DNA of 64,000 nt from Flammeovirga pectinis. GTDB taxonomy: Bacteria > Bacteroidota > Bacteroidia > Cytophagales > Flammeovirgaceae. Shown piece by piece: positions 1-8,374 of the stretch; within the stretch, counting starts at the first letter, position 1; the number at the start of each line of letters is the position of its first letter. A program made the translations under genes and the position numbers. The notes beneath the pieces are model-generated. The model saw only the letters and a program-made list of their open reading frames with translations. It was not told the DNA's origin and made no database searches. The stretch lies in the NCBI RefSeq assembly GCF_003970675.1, contig NZ_CP034563.1, positions 1 through 64,000 on the forward strand, read 5' to 3'.

Positions 1-353
1 ACGGTTTTATTAGGAGGTAAATTAATTACTTTTAACTCCCCTGTATTAAAATTTGCATTAGACAATACTCCACCACCAACAACCTTAGGGAAATTAGATA
101 AGGGCTGTAAAATAGATGAATGCGGATCATTTACCATTCCTGGTATAATAATTACAGCACTACCCGAAGAGGAACCTGCATTTTTTAATTCTAAAACTAA
201 CTTTAATTGATCGGTTACTTTAGCATTCGAAACCTTTACTCCTCCTTTTGTATAATAGCTATCTACTAATGCAACTTGTGCCGAAACTTCTATTGATATA
301 AAGCTCAATAGGAGTAATAGTAAAATATAATATGTGTTATTTATGTGTTTCAT
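1..353 (-). CDS. Secreted protein, N-terminal part (runs off the left edge)
   Basis: The ATG at 353-351 opens a frame that stays open to base 1, giving about 117 residues. A hydrophobic stretch rich in Leu and Ile (residues 9-20) ends in VSAQ, a typical Bacteroidota signal peptide. The mature part begins QVALVDSYYTKGG and continues as beta-rich sequence with LKLVLELKNAG, similar in style to repeat domains of large surface proteins, but I recognise no family from this fragment. It starts 8 bp after the stop of the J-domain/OmpA gene, so it is probably the third gene of that operon. PorP/PorE-type genes often sit beside large T9SS-exported adhesins, so this may be the start of one; that is inference. 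The C-terminus lies outside the window. Confidence 0.6.
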   Translation of the reverse strand, partial: MKHINNTYYILLLLLLSFISIEVSAQVALVDSYYTKGGVKVSNAKVTDQLKLVLELKNAGSSSGSAVIIIPGMVNDPHSSILQPLSNFPKVVGGGVLSNANFNTGELKVINLPPNKT

Positions 354-361
354 TTCTAGGT

Positions 362-1252
362 CTATTTTATCAGAATCTCTGTTCTTCTGTTTAACTGGTG
401 TGCTGCTTCATTACAGCTAATATTATTCTCGCAATTATTCAATATTTGTGTTTCACCAAAAGAGAATTGTTGTATTCTATGTTTATCAATTCCTTTTTCT
501 GTTAAATATTTTATTACCGAATTACCTCTTCTTGTAGATAGGTTTTCATTATATGCATATGAACCTCTTGTATCTGTATGGGAACTTAGCTCTATAATTG
601 TATTCGGGTTTTTATTCAAAATCTCAACTACTTTATCTAATTCTTGAATACTTTCTATTGATAAATGTGCTTTATCAAAAGCATAATAAACAGTTTTAGC
701 TACTGGGTAGAAAAAGATAGGAGGAGATGTTTTTTCTTTAGCTCGTCCTTCTTTATTATTTAAATCTATTGCACTTTTATTAAAATTTAAGTCATCAGAT
801 TTTGTATTTGATTCGAAGATAGAAAGTATATAATTATCTAGAATTTTACTAAATGAACTTTCTGCAAAATCCCTTGAATGTTCACTCAAACTAATAAATA
901 TCGAGATTAATCCTACTAGAAATATTATGTAACCTACCCCTTTTCTCTTTAACTTCCTTTGGTCTTTATCCTTCTTAATTTCATCTGCAAAAGCAACCTC
1001 TTCAGCACCATCAAAAGAATTATTTACGAAGCTATTATCGTACTTAAACCGTTTACTTTTATCTGATAATGTAATGTATGCTTCATTTACTTTTTTAAAT
1101 AAATACGCATTATTCTCATCTTCACTTGCTACATCTGGATGATATTTTTTTGCAAGTGAGAAATAAGCTTTCTTCAATTCTTGAGGAGTAGCGTCTTTAG
1201 CAACGCCTAAAATTTTATAATAATCACTCCTATTTTCTTCCGTTATTTTCAC
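362..1252 (-). CDS. J-domain / transmembrane / OmpA C-terminal domain fusion protein
   Basis: The 296-residue protein has three parts. Residues 10-75 form a J-domain (DYYKILGV, with HPD at 38-40), the DnaK-stimulating module of DnaJ co-chaperones. A strongly basic stretch (about 93-104) precedes one membrane helix at 105-122. Residues about 185-296 form an OmpA-type peptidoglycan-binding domain with the HTDTRG and STRRG motifs and the C-terminal NRRTEILIK. The positive-inside rule puts the J-domain in the cytoplasm and the OmpA domain in the periplasm, the same topology as MotB. There is no signal peptide before the J-domain. It lies 14 bp after the PorE-like gene, whose OmpA domain ends in the same 11 residues, so the OmpA part probably arose by duplication. 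I know of no characterised protein with this fusion; a role in recruiting DnaK to a wall-anchored site is inference. Confidence 0.85.
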   Translation of the reverse strand: MKITEENRSDYYKILGVAKDATPQELKKAYFSLAKKYHPDVASEDENNAYLFKKVNEAYITLSDKSKRFKYDNSFVNNSFDGAEEVAFADEIKKDKDQRKLKRKGVGYIIFLVGLISIFISLSEHSRDFAESSFSKILDNYILSIFESNTKSDDLNFNKSAIDLNNKEGRAKEKTSPPIFFYPVAKTVYYAFDKAHLSIESIQELDKVVEILNKNPNTIIELSSHTDTRGSYAYNENLSTRRGNSVIKYLTEKGIDKHRIQQFSFGETQILNNCENNISCNEAAHQLNRRTEILIK

Positions 1253-1266
1253 TACTCAAAAGGTGA

Positions 1267-3150
1267 TTATTTGATTAAAATTTCTGTTCTCCTATTTAAC
1301 TGATACAGTGCTTCTGTACAGTCTTTATCATCTCCACAATCATTTACAGATTGCTTTTCACCATAAGAATTTGAAACTATACGAGATTTATCAATGCCTT
1401 TATGTATTAGAAAATTTTCTACTTCTGTCCCTCTATTTTTTGCTAAAACTTCGTTATAACTATCTGACCCTCTAGAATCAGCATGTGAACTTAATTCTAT
1501 CTTAACTGATGGATTCTTATTTAGAATTTCTATTAAACCATTTAATATTTCTACAGATTCCATTGTAATTATAGATTGATCAAAACCAAAATACACTGTT
1601 TCCAAAACAGGTTGTTTAAGTAATACATCAATTTTAAGTGTTTTCACTTCTATTGCTAGATTCTTTGTGGTAAAAAGTGAGTCTTTTTGATTAAAGAAAG
1701 CCTTTGTTCCTGTTAATATGAAATCCTTATTTTTCTCTATATCAAAATAATATAATCCAGACTCTTCTGACCTTGTTTCTGCAAGAACATTTTCATCAAT
1801 ATCTTTTAATTGAAGTATGGCATCTGGGATTGTATCCTTTGTTATAGCATTGATCACATAGCCAGATAAAGTGATGTATTCTTTTCGTGGTAAAATTGTT
1901 AACTCATAAATGTCATCATCTCCTTTACCTATTTTTCTATCTCTTGATGCAAAATAACCGTGTGCTAAGGTAGAATCTAAAGCCAAACTAAAATCATCGT
2001 GTTTAGTGTTAACAGGATAGCCAATATTATAACTTTTCTTAAATGATCTATCTACCTTTTCAGCAACAAAAATGTCTAACCCACCCAAACCAACATGGCC
2101 ATTTGATGCAAAATATAGGTTACCCTCTTTGTCTAAAAATGGATAGAGTTCACTTCCATCTGTATTGATGTTCCCTCCTAAATTAATTGGATTAGACCAA
2201 ACTCCATTTTTGTAGGTTACCTTATATAAATCTGTACCTCCAAAGCCACCAGGCATATTCGATGCGAAAATTATGGTTTGATCGTCTGCAGAAATTGTAG
2301 GATGACCCACAGCATAGTTTTTAGAATTAAAAGGTAAAACTTCTTCATTTTTCCATTCTCCTTTTCTATTCTTAGTAATCTTTAAAATTTTTAATTTATT
2401 GAGCTTATCCTCTCCAACGGTCTTTTTTGCAAGATTACCATAATTTCTTGTGACTAAAATTGCTTCTTCATGATTAAAATAAGCAATCGGCCCATCATGG
2501 TATTTTGTATTTAAGTTATCATCTAAATTTTTAACTCTTACATTAAGATCGTCTACAGTTGTATAGATATTAAAAAAGTAAGAACCGTCATTGTTATATT
2601 TTTTTGTCAGGAAGTTTTTATTTTCTGGGGGTCTGTTAGAAACAAACGCAATTGTGGAATCTCTTATTACAGGACCGAATTCACTGAATTTTGTATTAAA
2701 TGGAATTTCATCAATAATATATCTAGAAGAATCTTTGTAAAAGATATCTATAGAATCGTAAATCATGTATCTCTCAGCTTGATACGGATGCCCTATTTCG
2801 TTAAAATACATCTCATACCACCTTTTTGCTTCTTTATAATCCCCAATCTCAGCTAATCCTTGTGCATAGTAGAATTTATATATTGCTTTTTGCCCTTCTA
2901 ATTCAGCTAATTTCCCGTAATATTTTGTAGATTCTTTTAAACGGTTTAACTGTCTATAAGAATCTGCTATTTTATTTAAAACATAAGGACTCTCTTTCTT
3001 ATTTCTAAGAACAATTTTATATCTATCAATTGCTTTTTTGTATTGATGCAAATTGTAGAACATATCTGCAATTTTTAATTTTTCAGATTGTGCTACCGAT
3101 TCAAAATTAAAAAGAGTACATATTAATAATAAGTATAATAAGAATCGCAT
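1267..3150 (-). CDS. OmpA-family envelope protein with TPR and PD40 propeller (PorE-like)
   Basis: I chose the ATG at 3150, giving 627 residues, because it places the signal peptide MRFLLYLLLICTLF...VAQ at the N-terminus; the longer frame to 3213 adds a non-signal-like extension. Domains in order: signal peptide, TPR-like helices (about 10-130), a PD40/WD40-like propeller (about 165-415, with repeated FASN and GGxDI/LY motifs), a carboxypeptidase-regulatory-like beta domain (about 425-505) and an OmpA C-terminal domain (about 515-627, SSHADSRG and NRRTEILIK). This is the architecture of PorE, which links the type IX secretion system to peptidoglycan. It is divergent from porP at 3386 and heads the operon with the J-domain/OmpA gene. 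It could be one of several PorE paralogues serving a specific adhesin rather than the core PorE. Confidence 0.8.
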   Translation of the reverse strand: MRFLLYLLLICTLFNFESVAQSEKLKIADMFYNLHQYKKAIDRYKIVLRNKKESPYVLNKIADSYRQLNRLKESTKYYGKLAELEGQKAIYKFYYAQGLAEIGDYKEAKRWYEMYFNEIGHPYQAERYMIYDSIDIFYKDSSRYIIDEIPFNTKFSEFGPVIRDSTIAFVSNRPPENKNFLTKKYNNDGSYFFNIYTTVDDLNVRVKNLDDNLNTKYHDGPIAYFNHEEAILVTRNYGNLAKKTVGEDKLNKLKILKITKNRKGEWKNEEVLPFNSKNYAVGHPTISADDQTIIFASNMPGGFGGTDLYKVTYKNGVWSNPINLGGNINTDGSELYPFLDKEGNLYFASNGHVGLGGLDIFVAEKVDRSFKKSYNIGYPVNTKHDDFSLALDSTLAHGYFASRDRKIGKGDDDIYELTILPRKEYITLSGYVINAITKDTIPDAILQLKDIDENVLAETRSEESGLYYFDIEKNKDFILTGTKAFFNQKDSLFTTKNLAIEVKTLKIDVLLKQPVLETVYFGFDQSIITMESVEILNGLIEILNKNPSVKIELSSHADSRGSDSYNEVLAKNRGTEVENFLIHKGIDKSRIVSNSYGEKQSVNDCGDDKDCTEALYQLNRRTEILIK

Positions 3151-3385
3151 GAGATAATTTTTAGGTTTTACTCGGGATTTCTTTAAAACGTAATAAGCAA
3201 TGTTAAATACCAATTACTAAGATGAGACAATATTATGGGTAGACCATGACAATATTTGTTTTGTAATAATTGTTAAGAAAACAATACAATTTATAGGATT
3301 GAAAAACAATATTTAACAAATGTGAAAGAAAATGGCAAGTGTATGGTCTCAATGGTTTTTAATGTGAACAATCCAATATACACTT

Positions 3386-4309
3386 ATGAAAAACTTACTT
3401 ATCTCTATTGCATTACTACTTAATATCTCTGTTGTTTTTGCACAACAAGATCCAATTTATTCTCAGTATATGTTTAATACTGCAGCAATTAACCCAGCCT
3501 ACGCTGGTGCTTCTGAAACTGTTAGTATAAATGTATTACATAGATCACACTGGGTAAGTATGCCGGGTGCCCCAAAAACAAATACATTTACCGCAACAAT
3601 GCCAATTGCACATAACAAACTAGGTTTAGGTGTATTTGCTATGAACGATGAGATTGGTGTTTTTAAAAATACACAAGCGTATGGTATGTTATCGTATCAT
3701 TTACCAGTTTCTTATAATGGTAAGTTATCTTTTGGCTTGCAGTTTGGGTTTAACCAATATAGAGGTAATCTTACTGAGGTAAAAGTGAGTTCAAATGGTA
3801 AATTTGATCCTGCATTTGCTAATAACATCTCAAAAACTCAGTTTAATACGGGTGCTGGGGTGTGGTTTCAGACAGACAGGTTCTATGCAGGTGTTTCTAT
3901 CCCTAGAATTTTAGATAACAGAAATGTAAAGAAAAATAGTAATGAACCTATTACTATAGAAAATCAAATGCATGCATATTTCATGACGGGTGTTGTATTA
4001 GATGTTAGTAAAGATGTTAAAGTAAAACCTTCTACATTAATTAAGTATGTGGAAAACAATAAAATATCATATGATTTAAACGCTACTGTTTATTTCCAAG
4101 AAAAAATCTCAGTAGGTTTCTCTTATAGAGATACAAAATCTTTGGTGTTAATGTCGGAAGTTCAAGCAACTAAAAATATTAGAATTGGTTACTCTTATGA
4201 TATGAGCTTGTCAGAAGTTCAAAATGTTTCTGGAGGTTCTCATGAGGTAATGTTAAGGTATGAATTGAAGTGGAATAAAACACAAATTATGACACCTAGA
4301 TTCTTCTAA
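3386..4309 (+). CDS. Type IX secretion outer-membrane protein, PorP/SprF family
   Basis: The 307-residue protein has a signal peptide ending VFAQ and then the PorP/SprF start QDPIYSQYMFNTAAINPAYAG. The rest is a run of amphipathic strands (GLQFGFNQYRG, GAGVWFQTDRFYAGVSIPRIL) expected of an outer-membrane barrel, ending in MLRYELKW. PorP/SprF proteins work with T9SS to export or anchor C-terminally tagged proteins, and SprF is needed for the gliding adhesin SprB. It is divergent from the PorE-like operon, so the two units probably serve one secreted partner. A terminator follows directly. Bacteroidota carry many PorP paralogues, so I do not assign a symbol. Confidence 0.9.
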   Translation: MKNLLISIALLLNISVVFAQQDPIYSQYMFNTAAINPAYAGASETVSINVLHRSHWVSMPGAPKTNTFTATMPIAHNKLGLGVFAMNDEIGVFKNTQAYGMLSYHLPVSYNGKLSFGLQFGFNQYRGNLTEVKVSSNGKFDPAFANNISKTQFNTGAGVWFQTDRFYAGVSIPRILDNRNVKKNSNEPITIENQMHAYFMTGVVLDVSKDVKVKPSTLIKYVENNKISYDLNATVYFQEKISVGFSYRDTKSLVLMSEVQATKNIRIGYSYDMSLSEVQNVSGGSHEVMLRYELKWNKTQIMTPRFF

Positions 4310-4316
4310 AAAGAAC

Positions 4317-4350
4317 AAAGCACTTGCAAGAAATTGTAGGTGCTTTTTTA
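4317..4350 (+). terminator. Rho-independent terminator after porP
   Basis: AAAGCAC pairs with GTGCTTT around an inner TGCAA/TTGTA pairing, followed by a T run, starting 8 bp after the porP stop. Confidence 0.75.
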
Positions 4351-4437
4351 TTTAATTACAATTGTTCACAATGTTACGAGTAGGTTAAGTTATATCTAAT
4401 GATTCTTCACAAAAATATTTTAATGCTTTTTTAACAT

Positions 4438-4445
4438 TATGTTTG
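4438..4445 (+). promoter_or_regulatory. Candidate -7 box (TATGTTTG) for the nuclease operon
   Basis: TATGTTTG matches the Bacteroidota -7 consensus TAnnTTTG exactly and lies 92 bp before the first gene of the operon. I see no clear TTTG -33 box at the expected distance, so this is a candidate only. Confidence 0.4.
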
Positions 4446-4473
4446 AATTGATAATTAAATAAAGATCTCTCAA

Positions 4474-4496
4474 GGTATATCGAAAGTAGATATACC
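4474..4496 (+). promoter_or_regulatory. Perfect inverted repeat in the leader of the nuclease operon
   Basis: GGTATATC and GATATACC form a perfect 8-bp inverted repeat around the 7-base loop GAAAGTA. It lies about 30 bp downstream of the candidate -7 box and 42 bp before the ATG. It could be an operator for a dimeric regulator or an RNA hairpin in the leader. It has no T run, so it is not an intrinsic terminator. Confidence 0.55.
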
Positions 4497-4537
4497 ACTA
4501 TTAAATAAATCTAACTTATTTTATTCATTCATCTAAA

Positions 4538-5578
4538 ATGACAAAGATTCAATTTTTTCTCATTTTTTGTTTATTTACAATTAGCAAAAATGTGAATGCT
4601 CAAAAAGAAAATTACAAAGTTTATAGTATCGGATTCTATAACTTAGAAAACCTTTTTGATACACTAGACACTCCTGGTAAGAACGATGAAGAGTTTCTTC
4701 CTAGTGGTTCTTATAAGTGGACCGGAAAACGTTACTTAGAGAAACAAGAAAGAATGGCAACAGTAATTGCCAAAATTGGAGCTGAACTAGCAAAAGCGCC
4801 TCCTACAGTAATAGGTTTTAGTGAAATTGAAAATAAAAGTGTTTTAGAAGATCTGATTAATCAGGATGCTTTAAAGGAGTTTAATTATGGAATTTGCCAT
4901 ATAGAATCTCCAGATAAAAGAGGGGTTGATGTGGGACTAATCTATAGAAAAGATCAGGTAACAATTGATAAAGTATCTAGCAGAGATCTTAGAATAAAAG
5001 AAACGTACGCTGGTAATAATTGGGAATTTGCTTCAAGAAACCAATTAATTGTTGAAGCAGAGTTAGCAGGAGAAAAATGTGCTTTTATGGTCAATCACTG
5101 GCCGTCAAGAAGAGCTCAATCGTCTTACAGAGAAGCAGCAGGAACATTAAATAGATCAATTATTGATTCTTTAAGAACTATCGACCCTAACATTCATTGT
5201 ATCACAATGGGCGATTTAAATGATGATCCTACCAATAAAAGTGTAACCAAGGCATTAGGAGCTATTGGAAATTCAGATAAGTTATCATCAAAAAACATCC
5301 TATACAATCCTTTTAATAAGATGTATAAAAAAGGGTTAGGAACATTAGCATACAGAGATAGTTGGAACCTGTTTGATCAAATAATAATTTCAAAAGAACT
5401 CAAATTAAACAAAGAAGGTCTATTCTTTTATAGAGCTGAAATCTGTAATTTCTCAGAATTAAAAAATAAAGAAGGCAGGTACAAAGGGTATCCGCATAGA
5501 ACATATTCAGGTGGCAATTACTCCGGAGGTTATTCGGATCACTTCCCTGTCGTTATCTATCTAATTAAACAAATCTAA
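4538..5578 (+). CDS. Secreted endonuclease/exonuclease/phosphatase (EEP) family protein
   Basis: The 346-residue protein has a signal peptide ending NVNAQ and a complete EEP (DNase I-like) fold. Its metal and catalytic motifs are visible in order: FYNLENLFD (residue 33 on), SEIEN (about 95), GVDVGLIYR, VNHWPSR, GDLNDD and a C-terminal SDHFPVV. The family hydrolyses phosphodiester or phosphate-ester bonds with a divalent metal; secreted bacterial members are commonly nucleases, but phosphatase activity cannot be excluded. It is the first gene of a plus-strand operon and lies 29 bp before a TonB-dependent receptor. The operon ends with a second, unrelated nuclease, which favours breakdown of extracellular nucleic acid. 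Confidence 0.85.
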   Translation: MTKIQFFLIFCLFTISKNVNAQKENYKVYSIGFYNLENLFDTLDTPGKNDEEFLPSGSYKWTGKRYLEKQERMATVIAKIGAELAKAPPTVIGFSEIENKSVLEDLINQDALKEFNYGICHIESPDKRGVDVGLIYRKDQVTIDKVSSRDLRIKETYAGNNWEFASRNQLIVEAELAGEKCAFMVNHWPSRRAQSSYREAAGTLNRSIIDSLRTIDPNIHCITMGDLNDDPTNKSVTKALGAIGNSDKLSSKNILYNPFNKMYKKGLGTLAYRDSWNLFDQIIISKELKLNKEGLFFYRAEICNFSELKNKEGRYKGYPHRTYSGGNYSGGYSDHFPVVIYLIKQI

Positions 5579-5607
5579 CATTTATTTTCTCTCATCAATC
5601 TATAAAG

Positions 5608-8328
5608 ATGAAACATATTTTGACTTCAATCTTGTTGTTCATTCAATTTGTAGCAATTGCTCAAGAAGGAACAATGAGTGGTACTGTTCGTGTGAATGGT
5701 ACAGAAAGAGCTCTTGTTGCAATACGAGTAGCCATTAATGGAAATACGTATATTACTGATGAAAATGGTAAGTTCGAAATTCCGAGCGATATCAATCTTA
5801 AAGATGCATTAATCCATATTTCTGCAGATGGTTTTGTACCTGTAGACATTAAGTTTAAAGATAAGATGGTGATACTCCTATCGCCCCAACTTGATGATGC
5901 TAACTCTATTGCTTTATCACTTACAGATCTAGACGAAGATGACGGTGATACACAATCTACCCCAGGTCTTTTATTCTCGTCGGGCGATGCTTATTCTGCT
6001 ATTGCTGGTTATGCTTGGGGACCATATTGGTTTAGAGCTAGAGGATATCAGTCAAATTATATGAACGTTTATATTGATGGAATTAACATGGCTTCTCCAG
6101 AAAGAGGGTATGCTTCTTTCTCTATATGGGGTGGTTTAAATGACGTTACTCGTAATAAAGAAACAACTGTTAATATGTCTCCAGTAGATTTTACTTTTGG
6201 TAATATTGGTGGTTCTACAAACATAATTACAGACCCTTCTCAACAACGTCCTGGTTTTAAGGCAAGTTACTCAATGAGTAATTCAAGTTATAGAAATAGA
6301 TTTATGCTCACTTATTCTTCTGGTTTACTAGAAAATGGGTGGGCATTTACGGTTTCTGGATCTAGAAGATGGGCACAAGAAGGTTTTGCAGAAGGTACTA
6401 CTTATGATGCTTATGCAGGATTTATTAGTGCCGAAAAGCAATTTTCTGATAGACACAAAATTGTTTTAACTGCTTTTGCTGCTCCATCAACAAGAGGTCA
6501 GCAAGGAGCAACAGTACAAGAAGCTTACGATTTAAAAGGAACAAATTATTACAATCCGTATTGGGGTTACCAAAATGGAGAGAAACGAAACGGTCGTACA
6601 AAATCAACACTGTCTCCTCAATTTATTGTAAAAGATCAATGGAAAATTAATGAGAAATTGACCTTAAAGACAGCAGTTGGCTTTACATATAGTAAAGAAA
6701 AAAGAACTGCATTAAATTGGTACGATGCTCCAGACCCAAGACCTGATTATTACAGAAATTTACCTTCGTATCAGTACGATCAAGGTAATACAACTGCAGG
6801 AGATTTATTAACTGATTTATGGAAAACAGATAAATACGGTCAAGTAGATTGGGATTTTTTCTATAAAACAAACCAAAATAACCCAGAGACTGTACCTGTT
6901 GATTGGACAAAGCCTAATGGTGAAACAATTACAGGAAATAGATCACATTATATTTCTGAAGAACGTAACTTAGATGCTTATCATATTGATGTAAACCCAA
7001 CAATAATCTGGGATATTAACTCATCATTGAAGTTAACAACAGGCATTCAATATCAACTTTACAAAGGAAATAATTACAATACTTTAGGAGATCTTCTTGG
7101 AGGTGATTTTTGGGTAGATATTGACAATTTTGCTGATAGAGATTTCCCAAACCCTGTTAAAGCTTTAAATGACATGAACGATCCTAATGTTGTTAAGAGA
7201 GTTGGAGATCGAATTGGTCATGATTACTCTTCGAATATAACAACTGCAGGTTGGTGGGCGCAAGTTCAAAAGTCTTTTAATAGAGGTTCTATTTACTTAG
7301 GAGGTAACATTACGCAGACCTCTATGTTTAGAGAAGGTAACAGAAGAAAAGGTTTATTCCCTCTAAATTCATATGGTAAATCTGATGTATTAGATTTTAC
7401 AGATTATGGTGCTAAGATTGGTGGTGAGTATTTTATTACTGGTCGTAATGTAGTGACTGCAAACGCTACTTATTATACAAAAGCACCTTACTTTGTAGAT
7501 AGTTTTACTTCTTTAAGAACAAGAAACGAAACGGTTGAAAATCTTAAGTCATCTAATGTGATTTCTGGTGATGTAAATTACTATTATAGAGGCGAAAGAT
7601 TAAAAGCAAGAGCATCTGCATTCTATACTCAAATAAACGATCAGACTAAAGTGATTAGTTATTATGACGATGCCTATCAAAACTTTGTAAACTATGTGCT
7701 TACTGGCATGGGGCAAGAAAATATGGGTGTTGAATTAGGCTTACAATACAATATTACTCCAGAATTAAGGGCAAAAGCTGCCGGTACATACGCAAGTTAC
7801 ATGTATAATGCTAACCCTAACGCAACAACTACAGTAGACAATAGTTCGTCAAAACTTAGTGAAGATGAAACAGTTTATTTTAATAATAGACATGTAGGTG
7901 GTACTCCAGAAGTTGCTGGTTCTTTAGGTTTAGAATATTGGTCTAAAAACTATTGGTTTGTAGGTATTCAAGGTAATTTCTTAGGTGATAGATATGTTAC
8001 TTTAAACCCTGCCAGATATACAGATAGAGCTATTGATGAGCCAAATATAGAAGTTGGAAGCGATCAATATTATGCAATACTTGATCAAGAATTATTAGAA
8101 AACTCTTTCACTCTTGATATCTCTGGAGGCAAAAGTTGGAAGATCCACAACTACATGCTTCGTGTTAATCTAAATATCAATAATGTTCTGAACAATCAGA
8201 ATATTGCCACTACAGGTTTCCAGCAATTTAGATATGACTTTGTAGATGGTAATCCAGATAAATTTGCCAACAAATATTACTACGCACAAGGTATTAGAGC
8301 CTTTTTAAACGTAGGCTTAACATTCTAA
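5608..8328 (+). CDS. TonB-dependent outer-membrane receptor
   Basis: The 906-residue protein has a signal peptide (ends AIAQ), a carboxypeptidase-regulatory-like domain (about 20-95: GTMSGTVRVNG...ADGFVPVDI), a plug domain (about 115-210: WFRARGYQSNYMNVYIDGINM, GNIGGSTNI) and a 22-strand-type barrel to the C-terminus, which ends in an aromatic residue (NVGLTF). Such receptors import ligands using TonB energy. There is no SusD partner; two DUF5689 lipoproteins follow and an EEP nuclease precedes it, so the likely cargo is a nucleic-acid-derived product or phosphate. That substrate is inferred from neighbours only. Confidence 0.9.
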   Translation: MKHILTSILLFIQFVAIAQEGTMSGTVRVNGTERALVAIRVAINGNTYITDENGKFEIPSDINLKDALIHISADGFVPVDIKFKDKMVILLSPQLDDANSIALSLTDLDEDDGDTQSTPGLLFSSGDAYSAIAGYAWGPYWFRARGYQSNYMNVYIDGINMASPERGYASFSIWGGLNDVTRNKETTVNMSPVDFTFGNIGGSTNIITDPSQQRPGFKASYSMSNSSYRNRFMLTYSSGLLENGWAFTVSGSRRWAQEGFAEGTTYDAYAGFISAEKQFSDRHKIVLTAFAAPSTRGQQGATVQEAYDLKGTNYYNPYWGYQNGEKRNGRTKSTLSPQFIVKDQWKINEKLTLKTAVGFTYSKEKRTALNWYDAPDPRPDYYRNLPSYQYDQGNTTAGDLLTDLWKTDKYGQVDWDFFYKTNQNNPETVPVDWTKPNGETITGNRSHYISEERNLDAYHIDVNPTIIWDINSSLKLTTGIQYQLYKGNNYNTLGDLLGGDFWVDIDNFADRDFPNPVKALNDMNDPNVVKRVGDRIGHDYSSNITTAGWWAQVQKSFNRGSIYLGGNITQTSMFREGNRRKGLFPLNSYGKSDVLDFTDYGAKIGGEYFITGRNVVTANATYYTKAPYFVDSFTSLRTRNETVENLKSSNVISGDVNYYYRGERLKARASAFYTQINDQTKVISYYDDAYQNFVNYVLTGMGQENMGVELGLQYNITPELRAKAAGTYASYMYNANPNATTTVDNSSSKLSEDETVYFNNRHVGGTPEVAGSLGLEYWSKNYWFVGIQGNFLGDRYVTLNPARYTDRAIDEPNIEVGSDQYYAILDQELLENSFTLDISGGKSWKIHNYMLRVNLNINNVLNNQNIATTGFQQFRYDFVDGNPDKFANKYYYAQGIRAFLNVGLTF

Positions 8329-8374
8329 TCAAAAACTATTTCCACATAAGTTATTTATATAAAATACCCTTATC

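Noticed and set aside
3151-3213. N-terminal extension of the PorE-like gene
   Set aside because: The extension would place 21 non-signal residues before a clear signal peptide; the ATG at 3150 is the better start.
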